A stretch of 64,000 nt of DNA from Paenibacillus sacheonensis (GTDB lineage: Bacteria; Bacillota; Bacilli; Paenibacillales; Paenibacillaceae): the NCBI RefSeq assembly GCF_009909195.1, contig NZ_JAAAMU010000004.1, forward strand, positions 490,526-554,525, read 5' to 3'. Below the pieces are notes generated by a model. That model ran no database searches. It had not been told where the DNA came from and saw only the letters and a list, made by a program, of their open reading frames with translations. Shown here piece after piece: positions 43,671 to 50,835 of this stretch (positions within the stretch are counted from its first letter, which is position 1; the number at the start of each line of letters is the position of its first letter). The position numbers were made by a program, and so were the translations under genes.

Positions 43671-43704
43671 AAAACAGCCACCTGTAACCAATGGCTGTTT
43701 TTTT
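43671..43704 (+). terminator. rho-independent terminator
   Basis: AAAACAGCCA / TGGCTGTTTT around a 10-base loop, with seven T. It ends the 42058-43642 cassette. Confidence 0.85.
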
Positions 43705-43740
43705 GTTTGTGGCCCGTTTTTTAGGCGACGGAGAAAGCGG

Positions 43741-44046
43741 CCCAAACGCCAAACGCCAAACGCCAAACCCCAACCCCCAAACGCCAAACGCCAAACCCCA
43801 AACCCCAAACCCCAAACCCCAAACGCCAACCCCCAACCCCCAACCCCCAACCCCCAACCCCCAACCCCCAACCCCCAACCCCCAACCCCCAACCCCCAAC
43901 CCCCAACCTCCAACCCCCAACCCCCAACCCCCCAACCCCCAACCCCCAACCCCCAACCCCCAACCCCCAACCCCCAACCCCCAACCCCCAACCCCCAACC
44001 CCCAACCCCCAACCCCCAAACCCCAAACCCCAAACCCCAAACCCCC
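43741..44046. repeat. long (CCCCCAA)n heptamer array
   Basis: About 300 bases of near-perfect heptamers CCCCCAA (about 43827-44017), edged by AAACGCC and AAACCCC variants. Only small breaks (CCTCCAA near 43908, an extra C near 43930). The other strand, TTGGGGG repeats, could form G-quadruplexes. Open frames across it (PNPQPPT; GVGGWGLG) are by-products of the repeat, not genes. Placed between the glycosyltransferase terminator and fold-back element B. Confidence 0.95.
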
Positions 44047-44103
44047 TGACGAACGCCTAAAGCCCAAGGTCTAACACCTGACGCCAAACGCCAAACAGTA
44101 AAA

Positions 44104-44302
44104 TTTAACGATTGCCAGCGTCGCTATTCGCCTGAAAATACGGCTAAATAAACGCTAACGCTTCTCACAAGCCTTATTAGGTGGTTAGAAGCTGATTTGC
44201 ATGAGCAAATCTCGAAATAAGCCTCCTGGCAGGCGTTAGCAATTTAAAATGGGCATTTTGAGCCGATTAACCGTCTGGGCAACCGTTAGCCGCAAGGTGT
44301 CC
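44104..44302. repeat. ~199-bp fold-back repeat element, copy B
   Basis: Second copy of the element at 41560 in the same orientation. End repeats TTAACGATTGCC and (read back from the right) CTAACGGTTGCC; internal AACGCTAACGC facing GGCGTTAGC; a perfect central hairpin GATTTGC-ATGA-GCAAATC. Substitutions relative to copy A are scattered, so the copies are not a very recent duplication. Confidence 0.8.
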
Positions 44303-44340
44303 TAGGTTTATCCCCGCAATCGGGTGATGACAGGTGAGCA

Positions 44341-44503
44341 GCGCCCCGGCATCTCAGGCAGACCCCGGTATCCCAAGGCAGACCGCCCCGGCATCCAGGC
44401 AGTCTGTCCCGGCATCCCAGGCAGACCGTCCCGTCATCCCAGGCAGACCGCCACGGTATTCCTGGTCCAGGCAAAACCGCCTCGGCATCATAGGCTGACC
44501 GCC
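44341..44503. repeat. degenerate ~22-bp tandem repeat
   Basis: Seven copies of a unit like CCCGGCATCCCAGGCAGACCG with varying length (20-29 bp). No spacers. It follows element B and ends the repeat island. No gene is supported in it. Confidence 0.8.
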
Positions 44504-44607
44504 GTAGCTGTCGGCTGCGGGACGGCAACCTTCTCGTAACCTGAAAAGGCGTAGGTGGATTCGCCCATCCCCGAAAGGCATATTTTGACTATTAGGGAAC
44601 AATCTAT

Positions 44608-44763
44608 ATGCAATCAGAGCGATTGCGGGCGTTTCACCCGACGATGCGGAAATCGCTCGACTGGGAGGCCGAATACGGCAAGGTCGACGATCAAGTCAGC
44701 GTCCAAGTCCACATTCAACTACCGGGGGTATCAAGTGGAGAATGGAGTTTCCGCGACGCATAA
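44608..44763 (+). CDS. small hypothetical protein or gene fragment
   Basis: 51 residues, beginning MQSERLRAFHPTM and containing LDWEAEYGKVDDQV and SVQVHIQLPG. AGGGA lies about 9 bases before the ATG. Composition looks coding, unlike the repeats before it, but I recognise no family and it stops 6 bases before the next promoter. It may be a relic of a larger gene. Confidence 0.35.
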   Translation: MQSERLRAFHPTMRKSLDWEAEYGKVDDQVSVQVHIQLPGVSSGEWSFRDA

Positions 44764-44769
44764 ACGTTG

Positions 44770-44799
44770 TTGACATGACACTGAATGGTGTCCTATAAT
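44770..44799 (+). promoter_or_regulatory. sigma-A promoter with GACAC/GTGTC operator of the ArsR gene
   Basis: TTGACA (44770-44775), 18-bp spacer, TATAAT (44794-44799). GACAC-TGAATG-GTGTC (44777-44792) lies in the spacer, matching the dyads of ArsR-type autorepressors. Confidence 0.75.
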
Positions 44800-44859
44800 C
44801 AAAAGAGACACCGAACGTAGTCCGATTATTGAAGATCAAGACCATTAGGAGAGGGTGTT

Positions 44860-45189
44860 GTGAGCGATAACAACCCGCTGCGGGATGTATTCGGCGCGAT
44901 TGCGGACCCGACGAGACGCCGCCTCGTTCGTCTGCTTGCAGAGGCGGAGGAGATACCGCTCCATGAATTGACGGGCCAGTTCAACATGGGGCGGACGGCG
45001 GTCTCCAAGCATTTGGCGATTCTGAAAGAAGCCGGGCTGGTGCTTGACCGCAAAGTCGGCAGGGAAACGCGATTCCGGCTAAATGCCGCACCGCTCCGGG
45101 AGATTCAGGATTGGGTCGGATTTTACAGCCGATTTTGGAGCGCGAACATGATGCGCTTGAATCAGCTGCTCGAAGAGGAAGAAGAATGA
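44860..45189 (+). CDS. ArsR-family transcriptional regulator
   Basis: A 109-residue winged helix repressor: LRDVFGAIADPTRRRLVRLL, IPLHELTGQFNMGRTAVSKH, LAILKEAGLVLDRKVGRE (recognition helix and wing), then a C-terminal WVGFYSRFW helix. It has no Cys, so it is not a standard metal sensor; this subgroup often regulates genes next door for detoxification. Start is GTG 44860 with GGAGAGG upstream. A GACAC/GTGTC dyad lies in its promoter. The UvrA-like gene follows 96 bases later. Confidence 0.9.
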   Translation: MSDNNPLRDVFGAIADPTRRRLVRLLAEAEEIPLHELTGQFNMGRTAVSKHLAILKEAGLVLDRKVGRETRFRLNAAPLREIQDWVGFYSRFWSANMMRLNQLLEEEEE

Positions 45190-45285
45190 GGTTGGCCTGC
45201 GCATTGAATGATCGGAAATCGACAACGAACCTAGAAGGAACAGGTGCCGGACCAATAATAGAGGCTTGACGGAAGGATGCGAAGC

Positions 45286-47541
45286 ATGAACGAATCGAAT
45301 CAGGAGTACATCGTGATCGCGGGTGCGAGGGAGAACAACCTGAAGAACGTATCCTTGCGCATTCCGAAGCGGAAAATCACGATCTTCACCGGGGTATCCG
45401 GGTCCGGCAAATCGTCGATCGTCTTCGATACGATCGCCGCGGAATCGACGCGATTGCTGAACGAGAACTTCAGCATGTTCGTGCGTACGTTCCTGCCCCG
45501 CGTTCCGCAGCCGGATACGGACGCGATCGAGAATCTGAGCATGGCCGTTATCGTGGATCAGAAGCGGCTCGGCGGCGGCTCGCATTCCACGATGGGCACG
45601 ATTACCGATATTTCTCCCATTCTCCGCCTTCTCTTTTCCCGGGCGGGCCAACCCTACGTCGGACCCGTGAACCTGTTTTCGTTCAACGATCCGCAAGGGA
45701 TGTGCCCCGAGTGCAGCGGCATTGGCCGCCGGCTGGGCGTCGACATGAACAGGGCCGTCGACATGTCCAAGTCGTTGAGTGAAGGAGCGGTCATGCTGCC
45801 GGACTATTCGGTGAACGGCTGGGAATGGAACATGATCGTGCAGTCGGGGCCCTTCGATCCCGACAAGAAGCTGAGCGATTACCCGGAAGCGGAGCTCGAG
45901 CAGCTGCTGTACGGCAAGGCGAGAAAAGTAGAGATGGATTTTGCCGGGAAAGCCGTCAACGTCACGGTGGAAGGGATTCTCGAGAAATTCACCAACAAGT
46001 ACATCAAGCAGGATGTGAAGACGAAATCCGAGCGCACGCAGAAGACCGTTGCGCCGTTCATCACCGAGGGGCCTTGCTCCAGCTGCCGCGGCGCGAGACT
46101 GAGTCAAGCTGCGCTGGGCTGCAGGATCAACGGCCGGAACATAGCGGAGCTGTCCGCCATGGAAGTCGGAGAGCTGATCCGCGTCGTGCGAGAGATCGAT
46201 GATCCCATCGCCGCGCCCATCGTCAAGTCGCTGACGGAGCGGCTGCAGCATCTGGTGGATATCGGACTGGATTACTTGACGCTGGATCGCGAGACGGATA
46301 CGCTGTCCGGCGGCGAATCGCAGCGCGTCAAGATGGTGAAGCATCTGAGCGGCAGTCTCGTCGATGTTACTTACATCTTCGACGAGCCCAGCATCGGCCT
46401 GCATCCCCGCGACGTTCACCGATTGGTCGGGCTGCTGCGGAAGCTGCGCGACAAGGGCAATACCGTCATCGTCGTCGAACATGATCCCGATGTCATCAAG
46501 GTCGCCGATCATATTGTCGACGTCGGTCCGCATGCCGGCAGCCGAGGCGGAACCATCGTGTATGAAGGCAGCTACCAAGGTCTGATGGAAGCGGGTACGC
46601 TGACAGGTACCCATTTGAAACGCGAGATTCGCTTGAAGCAAGACTGCAGGCAGCCTTCCGGCAAGCTGCCGATCAAGCATGCGACGCTGCACAATCTGCG
46701 GAACGTGAGCGTCGACCTCCCGACTGGCGTGCTGACCGTCGTTACGGGCGTCGCGGGTTCAGGCAAGAGCACGCTCATCGGCGACGTATTCCTAAGTCAG
46801 CATTCGGATGCGATCGTCATCGATCAATCGGCGATCGGCGTGTCCACGCGCTCGAATCCCGCCACGTACACGGGCATCATGGATGACGTGCGCAAAGCGT
46901 TCGCCTCCGCCAACAAAGTGAATCAAGGCTTGTTCAGCTTCAATTCCAAGGGGGCATGCGAGAACTGCCAAGGGCTCGGCGTCGTCTATACGGATCTGGC
47001 TTTCCTCGAGAGCGTGAAGCTGCCATGCGAGGCATGCGGCGGCAGGCGGTTCAAGGAAGAAGTGCTCGCCTACAAGCTGGATGGCCGATCCATTGCTGAT
47101 GTGCTGGAGATGACGGTGGAGCAGGCTTTGGATTTCTTCCAGCTCAAAGAAGTCGTGCGCAAGCTTCAGGCGATGAGCGACGTAGGGCTCAACTATATTA
47201 CGCTCGGCCAGCCGCTAAGCACGCTCTCGGGCGGGGAATGCCAGCGGATCAAGCTCGCCAGCGAGCTGCACAAGAAAGGCAGCATCTACGTCATGGACGA
47301 ACCGACGACCGGCCTCCATATGTCGGATATCGGCCACCTGCTCGCGATCATGAACCGTCTCGTGGATGCCGGCAATACGGTCATCGTCATCGAGCATAAT
47401 CTCGAGGTGATCAGCCAAGCGGATTGGATCATCGACATGGGGCCGGACGGAGGCAGCAAGGGCGGACAGCTGGTGTTCGAGGGCACGCCTGCGCAGATCG
47501 TTCATGCGGAGCACTCGATTACGGGGCATTATTTGGCGTAA
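45286..47541 (+). CDS. UvrA-like ABC ATPase (short form)
   Basis: 751 residues, about 200 fewer than true UvrA (~950). Two ABC cassettes: Walker A GVSGSGKSSIVFD and GVAGSGKSTL; signature LSGGESQRVKM with FDEPSIGLHPRD, and LSGGECQRIKL with MDEPTTGLHMSD. Zinc-finger pairs CPECSGIG, CSSCRGARL, CENCQGLG and CEACGGRRF are kept. Members of this short class are involved in drug tolerance or DNA-lesion handling rather than the main excinuclease. Start ATG 45286 is 9 bases after GGAAGG. It follows an ArsR gene, and precedes a DoxX gene; the three may form a regulated stress unit. The function is inferred from family. Confidence 0.9.
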   Translation: MNESNQEYIVIAGARENNLKNVSLRIPKRKITIFTGVSGSGKSSIVFDTIAAESTRLLNENFSMFVRTFLPRVPQPDTDAIENLSMAVIVDQKRLGGGSHSTMGTITDISPILRLLFSRAGQPYVGPVNLFSFNDPQGMCPECSGIGRRLGVDMNRAVDMSKSLSEGAVMLPDYSVNGWEWNMIVQSGPFDPDKKLSDYPEAELEQLLYGKARKVEMDFAGKAVNVTVEGILEKFTNKYIKQDVKTKSERTQKTVAPFITEGPCSSCRGARLSQAALGCRINGRNIAELSAMEVGELIRVVREIDDPIAAPIVKSLTERLQHLVDIGLDYLTLDRETDTLSGGESQRVKMVKHLSGSLVDVTYIFDEPSIGLHPRDVHRLVGLLRKLRDKGNTVIVVEHDPDVIKVADHIVDVGPHAGSRGGTIVYEGSYQGLMEAGTLTGTHLKREIRLKQDCRQPSGKLPIKHATLHNLRNVSVDLPTGVLTVVTGVAGSGKSTLIGDVFLSQHSDAIVIDQSAIGVSTRSNPATYTGIMDDVRKAFASANKVNQGLFSFNSKGACENCQGLGVVYTDLAFLESVKLPCEACGGRRFKEEVLAYKLDGRSIADVLEMTVEQALDFFQLKEVVRKLQAMSDVGLNYITLGQPLSTLSGGECQRIKLASELHKKGSIYVMDEPTTGLHMSDIGHLLAIMNRLVDAGNTVIVIEHNLEVISQADWIIDMGPDGGSKGGQLVFEGTPAQIVHAEHSITGHYLA

Positions 47542-47592
47542 GTCGTGGGCGATAAGAGAAATTAAACGAGTCGATTAAGGAAGGGGAACCTT

Positions 47593-47961
47593 ATGTATAT
47601 CGTGTTCGTAATCTTAGAAAGTTTTCTGATCGTCTCCATGACCTTCGGAGGCGCGAGCAAGCTCACCGGCGCGAAAGCGTTCGTCGAAATGTTCGATAAG
47701 CTGGGGCTGCCGCAATGGTTTCGCGTGGTTACGGGGGTCGTTCAACTCGCCGGGGCTGCCGGACTTGTATTCGGGTACTGGTACCCGTCCGTGGGGGCAT
47801 GGGCGGGCATATGGCTCGGCGTCACGATGCTCGTCGGATGTCTCTTGCATTTCAGAGTCAAGCATCCGATCGGCGAAGCGGTTCCGTCGTTCGTCCTGAC
47901 TTCGATCGCGACGATCATGATCCTCATGCACGCGCTGGAGGCACCGCATCCTTTTCAATAA
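47593..47961 (+). CDS. DoxX-family membrane protein
   Basis: 122 residues with four predicted membrane helices (MYIVFVILESFLIVSMTFGG; VVTGVVQLAGAAGLVFGYW; AGIWLGVTMLVGCLLHF; VLTSIATIMILMHAL). DoxX proteins are small, often linked to redox or detoxification genes, without defined activity here. AAGGAAGGGG precedes the ATG. It lies 51 bases after the UvrA-like gene and likely belongs to the same unit, as ArsR-DoxX clusters are common. A terminator follows. Confidence 0.88.
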   Translation: MYIVFVILESFLIVSMTFGGASKLTGAKAFVEMFDKLGLPQWFRVVTGVVQLAGAAGLVFGYWYPSVGAWAGIWLGVTMLVGCLLHFRVKHPIGEAVPSFVLTSIATIMILMHALEAPHPFQ

Positions 47962-48022
47962 CGAACCGGCTGATGGCAATGTTGGCAATCCTATATGAAT
48001 GCGAATACGAATATGAAAACCG

Positions 48023-48062
48023 AGGACGATCATTCCCTAGAGGGGAACGGTCGTCTTTTTTG
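48023..48062 (+). terminator. rho-independent terminator
   Basis: GGACGATCATTCCC and GGGGAACGGTCGTC pair with one mismatch around a short TAGA loop, followed by TTTTTT. Confidence 0.85.
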
Positions 48063-48095
48063 CTGCGCCTCATGCAGGAAGATTATTATTCTTAT

Positions 48096-48110
48096 TCGTA
48101 ATATTGACGA
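48096..48110. promoter_or_regulatory. weak Zur-like box
   Basis: TCGTAATATTGACGA matches the Bacillus Zur consensus TCGTAATnATTACGA at 12 of 14 defined positions. It is 30 bases upstream of the better site. Confidence 0.4.
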
Positions 48111-48139
48111 TTAAGAGAGACTCTGCTATCGTTACTTAA

Positions 48140-48154
48140 GCGTAATAATTACAA
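48140..48154. promoter_or_regulatory. Zur-like box upstream of the zinc uptake operon
   Basis: GCGTAATAATTACAA, with perfect GTAAT-A-ATTAC arms, fits the Zur consensus core. It lies 40 bases before the ATP-binding protein gene, suggesting repression when zinc is plentiful. Confidence 0.75.
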
Positions 48155-48193
48155 TTAAAAAATAGCATTGAACGTTGGAAAGGATGATTCAGG

Positions 48194-48910
48194 ATGCTGC
48201 TCGCCTCATTACAAGACGTGTCGTTTGGTTACGGAGACGTCCCCTGTCTGGAACATGCGACGATCGAAATCCATACAGGAGAGTTCATTGCCGTCACGGG
48301 TCCGAACGGCGCAGCCAAGTCGACGCTGCTTAAGCTTGCGCTTGGATTACTTAAGCCTTGGCAAGGCAGTGCCGCGTTATCCGCGTGCAATCGGGAAGGA
48401 GAGAAGCTGACGATCGGTTACGTGCCGCAGCAGATCGCCTCGTTTAACAGCGGATTTCCGAGCCGAGTCGCCGAATTCGTGCGCTCGGGTCTGTACGGCC
48501 ATCGGAATTGGCTCGGGAATCTGAAGCCGGAAGAGAAGGAAGCGGCAGATGAAGCGATGCGGGGAACGGGAACATGGGAGCTGCGCGATCGCAGGATCGG
48601 CGAACTGTCCGGCGGACAAAAACAGCGGATTTGCATCGCTAGATCACTAGCCATGTCCCCGGATCTATACGTGCTCGATGAGCCGACGACGGGCATGGAC
48701 GCGGACAGCCGAATCCGATTCTATAGCCTCATGCGGGAACAAATCGATCGGTTCGGCAGAACGGTCGTGATCGTCACGCACAATTTATCGGAGCTGGAGT
48801 CGATGCTGGATCGGGTCGTCACGCTCGAGCGAAGAGAGGAGGGCGGATGGAAATGCTGCACTACGACTTTATGCAACGGGCATTTTGCGCCGGTGGAATC
48901 ATTGCGCTGA
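48194..48910 (+). CDS. znuC: zinc ABC transporter, ATP-binding protein, with altered P-loop
   Basis: ATPase of a Mn/Zn/Fe-type importer. 238 residues. Signature LSGGQKQRICIARSLA and Walker B LYVLDEPTTGMD are normal. The P-loop, however, reads GPNGAAKST (residues 36-44) rather than GPNGAGKST: Ala41 replaces the Gly before the Lys, by codon GCC at 48314-48316 where GGC is usual. This would impair ATP binding in most ABC proteins. ATG 48194 has AAAGGATG upstream. It is the first gene of znuC-znuB-znuA; the next gene overlaps it by 64 bases in another frame. The signature and Walker B are intact, so a read error or one recent mutation is possible. Confidence 0.9.
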   Translation: MLLASLQDVSFGYGDVPCLEHATIEIHTGEFIAVTGPNGAAKSTLLKLALGLLKPWQGSAALSACNREGEKLTIGYVPQQIASFNSGFPSRVAEFVRSGLYGHRNWLGNLKPEEKEAADEAMRGTGTWELRDRRIGELSGGQKQRICIARSLAMSPDLYVLDEPTTGMDADSRIRFYSLMREQIDRFGRTVVIVTHNLSELESMLDRVVTLERREEGGWKCCTTTLCNGHFAPVESLR

Positions 48911-49713
48911 TGGCATCCGCGCTCGGCGTTTATTTGCTATTGCGAAGGCAGGCCCTAATGGCCGACATGCTCTCGCATGTGTCCCTCGCCGGTGTTGCAG
49001 CAGGCGCATGCTTGGGCTTCAATCCTACCATCGCAGGGTTCATCGCGGCCGTCATCGGCGCCATCGCCGTGGAAGTTGTCCGCAGAGCCTACAAGACCTA
49101 CAGCGAGCTTTCGGTCGCGATTATCATGGTTGGCGGCCTCTCCGTAGCCATGATTCTCATGAGCTTGAACAAGACGATGAACAAGAGCTTCTCTTCGTAT
49201 TTGTTCGGCTCCGTCGTCGCGGTGACCCGGACAGAGCTTATCTATATGTCCGCTGCGGCGATCGTGGGTACGGTATTCTTCCTATTCTTGCGCAGACCGC
49301 TTTATCTGATGGCATTCGACGAGGAGTCGGCCAAGACGAGCGGCGTACCCGTCCAGTGGATCTCGCTGGGCTTCAGCATCGTAACGGGAATGATCGTTGC
49401 AGCTTCCATGCCGATCGTCGGGGTGCTGCTCGTTTCCTCGCTGATCATACTGCCGGCTGCGCTCTCGATTCGGATCGCAACTAGCTTTACGTCGGCAATA
49501 CTCGCGGCCATGGGAATCGGATTGATCGGAACAGGCACGGGATTAACGGCATCCTACGAGCTGAATACCCCGCCAGGGGGGACCATTGCATTGGTGCTCT
49601 TATTGTTCCTAGTGTCCGGATTAAGCCTCAAGAAGATGTTCGTATGGATCGGATCCAAGCGCGCAAGCAAAGCCAAAGCCAAACCAACCAATATGGAGGT
49701 CGCCAACACATGA
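48847..49713 (+). CDS. znuB: zinc ABC transporter permease
   Basis: Membrane channel of the zinc importer, ABC-3 family. 288 residues with about eight helices: AGGIIALMASALGVYLLLRR, VSLAGVAAGACLGFNP, EVVRRAYKTYSELSVAIIM. LSHVSLAGVAAG is the family cytoplasmic motif. ATG 48847 has GGAGGG close upstream and lies 64 bases inside the ATPase gene, an unusually long overlap. It ends by ATGA overlap with the binding-protein gene. Complete. Confidence 0.94.
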   Translation: MEMLHYDFMQRAFCAGGIIALMASALGVYLLLRRQALMADMLSHVSLAGVAAGACLGFNPTIAGFIAAVIGAIAVEVVRRAYKTYSELSVAIIMVGGLSVAMILMSLNKTMNKSFSSYLFGSVVAVTRTELIYMSAAAIVGTVFFLFLRRPLYLMAFDEESAKTSGVPVQWISLGFSIVTGMIVAASMPIVGVLLVSSLIILPAALSIRIATSFTSAILAAMGIGLIGTGTGLTASYELNTPPGGTIALVLLLFLVSGLSLKKMFVWIGSKRASKAKAKPTNMEVANT

Positions 49714-50693
49714 AATCATTCCGGCTATCATCAATCATTCTTGTAACCTCGGGTCTAGCGCTCCTCCTTTCCGGATGCGGAAATCAAGCCGCAAGCCCGG
49801 AAGGAAAGCTGAAGGTCGTGACGACGTTCTATCCCATGTACGAATTCAGCAAGCAGGTCGCGGGCGATCATGCGGACGTGGTCGCCCTGATTCCGCCGGG
49901 CGTCGAGCCTCATGATTGGGAACCGAGCGCGAAGGATATGGCCGTACTGAAGGAAGCGAATGTCTTCGTTTACAACGGAATCGTAGAGGGCTGGGTCGAC
50001 GGCGCGCTGTCGAGCAGCGCGAACGAACAGCGCATCGTCGTCGAGGCGAGCAGCGGAATAACACTCATGGAGGGCGAGGAAGAACATGAGGAAGGCGAGT
50101 CGAACCAGCATGCCGAAGCAAATGAGGGTCCCGTGGTGACTAAGGCGCATGACGAAGCGGAGGGGCATCCGCTTGACCCGCATGTATGGCTCGATCCCGT
50201 GCTGGCTCAGCAGGAAGTAAGCGCGATCGAAGCTGCGATGGAGAAGGCGGATCCGGCGAACAAAGAGGATTACAGGAAGAACGCGGAGAGCTACGTCGCG
50301 AAGCTCAAGGAGCTGGATCTCGCCTTCCGGGATGGCTTGCAAGCCGCGAAGCACAAGGAATTCGTCACCCAGCACGCAGCCTTCGGGTATTTGGCGAAGG
50401 AATACGGCTTAACTCAAATTCCGATTGCGGGATTGTCTCCCGAGCAGGAACCGTCCCCGGAAGAGATGGCGAAGGTCGTTGAATTCGCGAGAGAGCATGG
50501 GGTCAAGACGATCTTCTTCGAAACGCTTGTCGAGCCCAAAGTCGCTCGGGTCGTCGCGGACGAGATCGGCGCCGCGACGGATGTGCTTAACCCGCTCGAG
50601 GGTTTGACGGACGAAGAGAAGCAAAACAACCTGGACTATATCGGCGTCATGAAGAATAATCTTGCGGCTTTGCAGAAGGCGCTCAACGAGTAG
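49710..50693 (+). CDS. znuA: zinc ABC transporter, substrate-binding lipoprotein
   Basis: Cluster A-I metal-binding lipoprotein of 327 residues. Signal peptide with lipobox LLLSGC (Cys23). Metal ligands: His in PPGVEPHDWEPSA, His in DPHVWLDP, His in TQHAAFGYLAKEYGL, and Glu/Asp near FETLVEPKVARVVADE. An acidic, His-containing loop EGEEEHEEGESNQHAEANEG (residues ~128-147) marks it as a zinc, not manganese, type. The ATG overlaps the permease stop (ATGA). Delivers zinc to the ZnuB/ZnuC complex. Nothing missing. Confidence 0.94.
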   Translation: MKSFRLSSIILVTSGLALLLSGCGNQAASPEGKLKVVTTFYPMYEFSKQVAGDHADVVALIPPGVEPHDWEPSAKDMAVLKEANVFVYNGIVEGWVDGALSSSANEQRIVVEASSGITLMEGEEEHEEGESNQHAEANEGPVVTKAHDEAEGHPLDPHVWLDPVLAQQEVSAIEAAMEKADPANKEDYRKNAESYVAKLKELDLAFRDGLQAAKHKEFVTQHAAFGYLAKEYGLTQIPIAGLSPEQEPSPEEMAKVVEFAREHGVKTIFFETLVEPKVARVVADEIGAATDVLNPLEGLTDEEKQNNLDYIGVMKNNLAALQKALNE

Positions 50694-50835
50694 TTCAAGA
50701 GCAGTCGGCAGCAGAATGCGGTTCCCGGCCGACGGAACGGCGGTCGCGGGCGCAGGGAGGCGGAATATTTATTTCCATAATTGAACAACCTGAGACGACG
50801 AATGTGAAATGACCAGTCTAGGGGCGATTCGCTTG

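Noticed and set aside
43827..44017. True telomere or linear replicon end
   Set aside because: Ordinary chromosomal genes continue on both sides in this contiguous sequence.
43627..44087. Open frames of 100-146 codons (PNPQPPT repeats; GVGGWGLG repeats) on both strands
   Set aside because: They are translations of the CCCCCAA array. All frames are open because the 7-base repeat has no stop; no ribosome site and no start context.
44341..44503. Possible CRISPR array of 22-bp units
   Set aside because: Units are contiguous and degenerate; no spacers.
44555..44773. 72-codon frame MDSPIPERHILTIREQ...
   Set aside because: No ribosome site, and it overlaps the better supported 51-codon frame at 44608 in another frame.
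45079..46692. 537-codon minus-strand frame opposite the UvrA-like gene
   Set aside because: Same cause: antisense of a gene with strong third-base bias. The UvrA-like motifs are on the plus strand.
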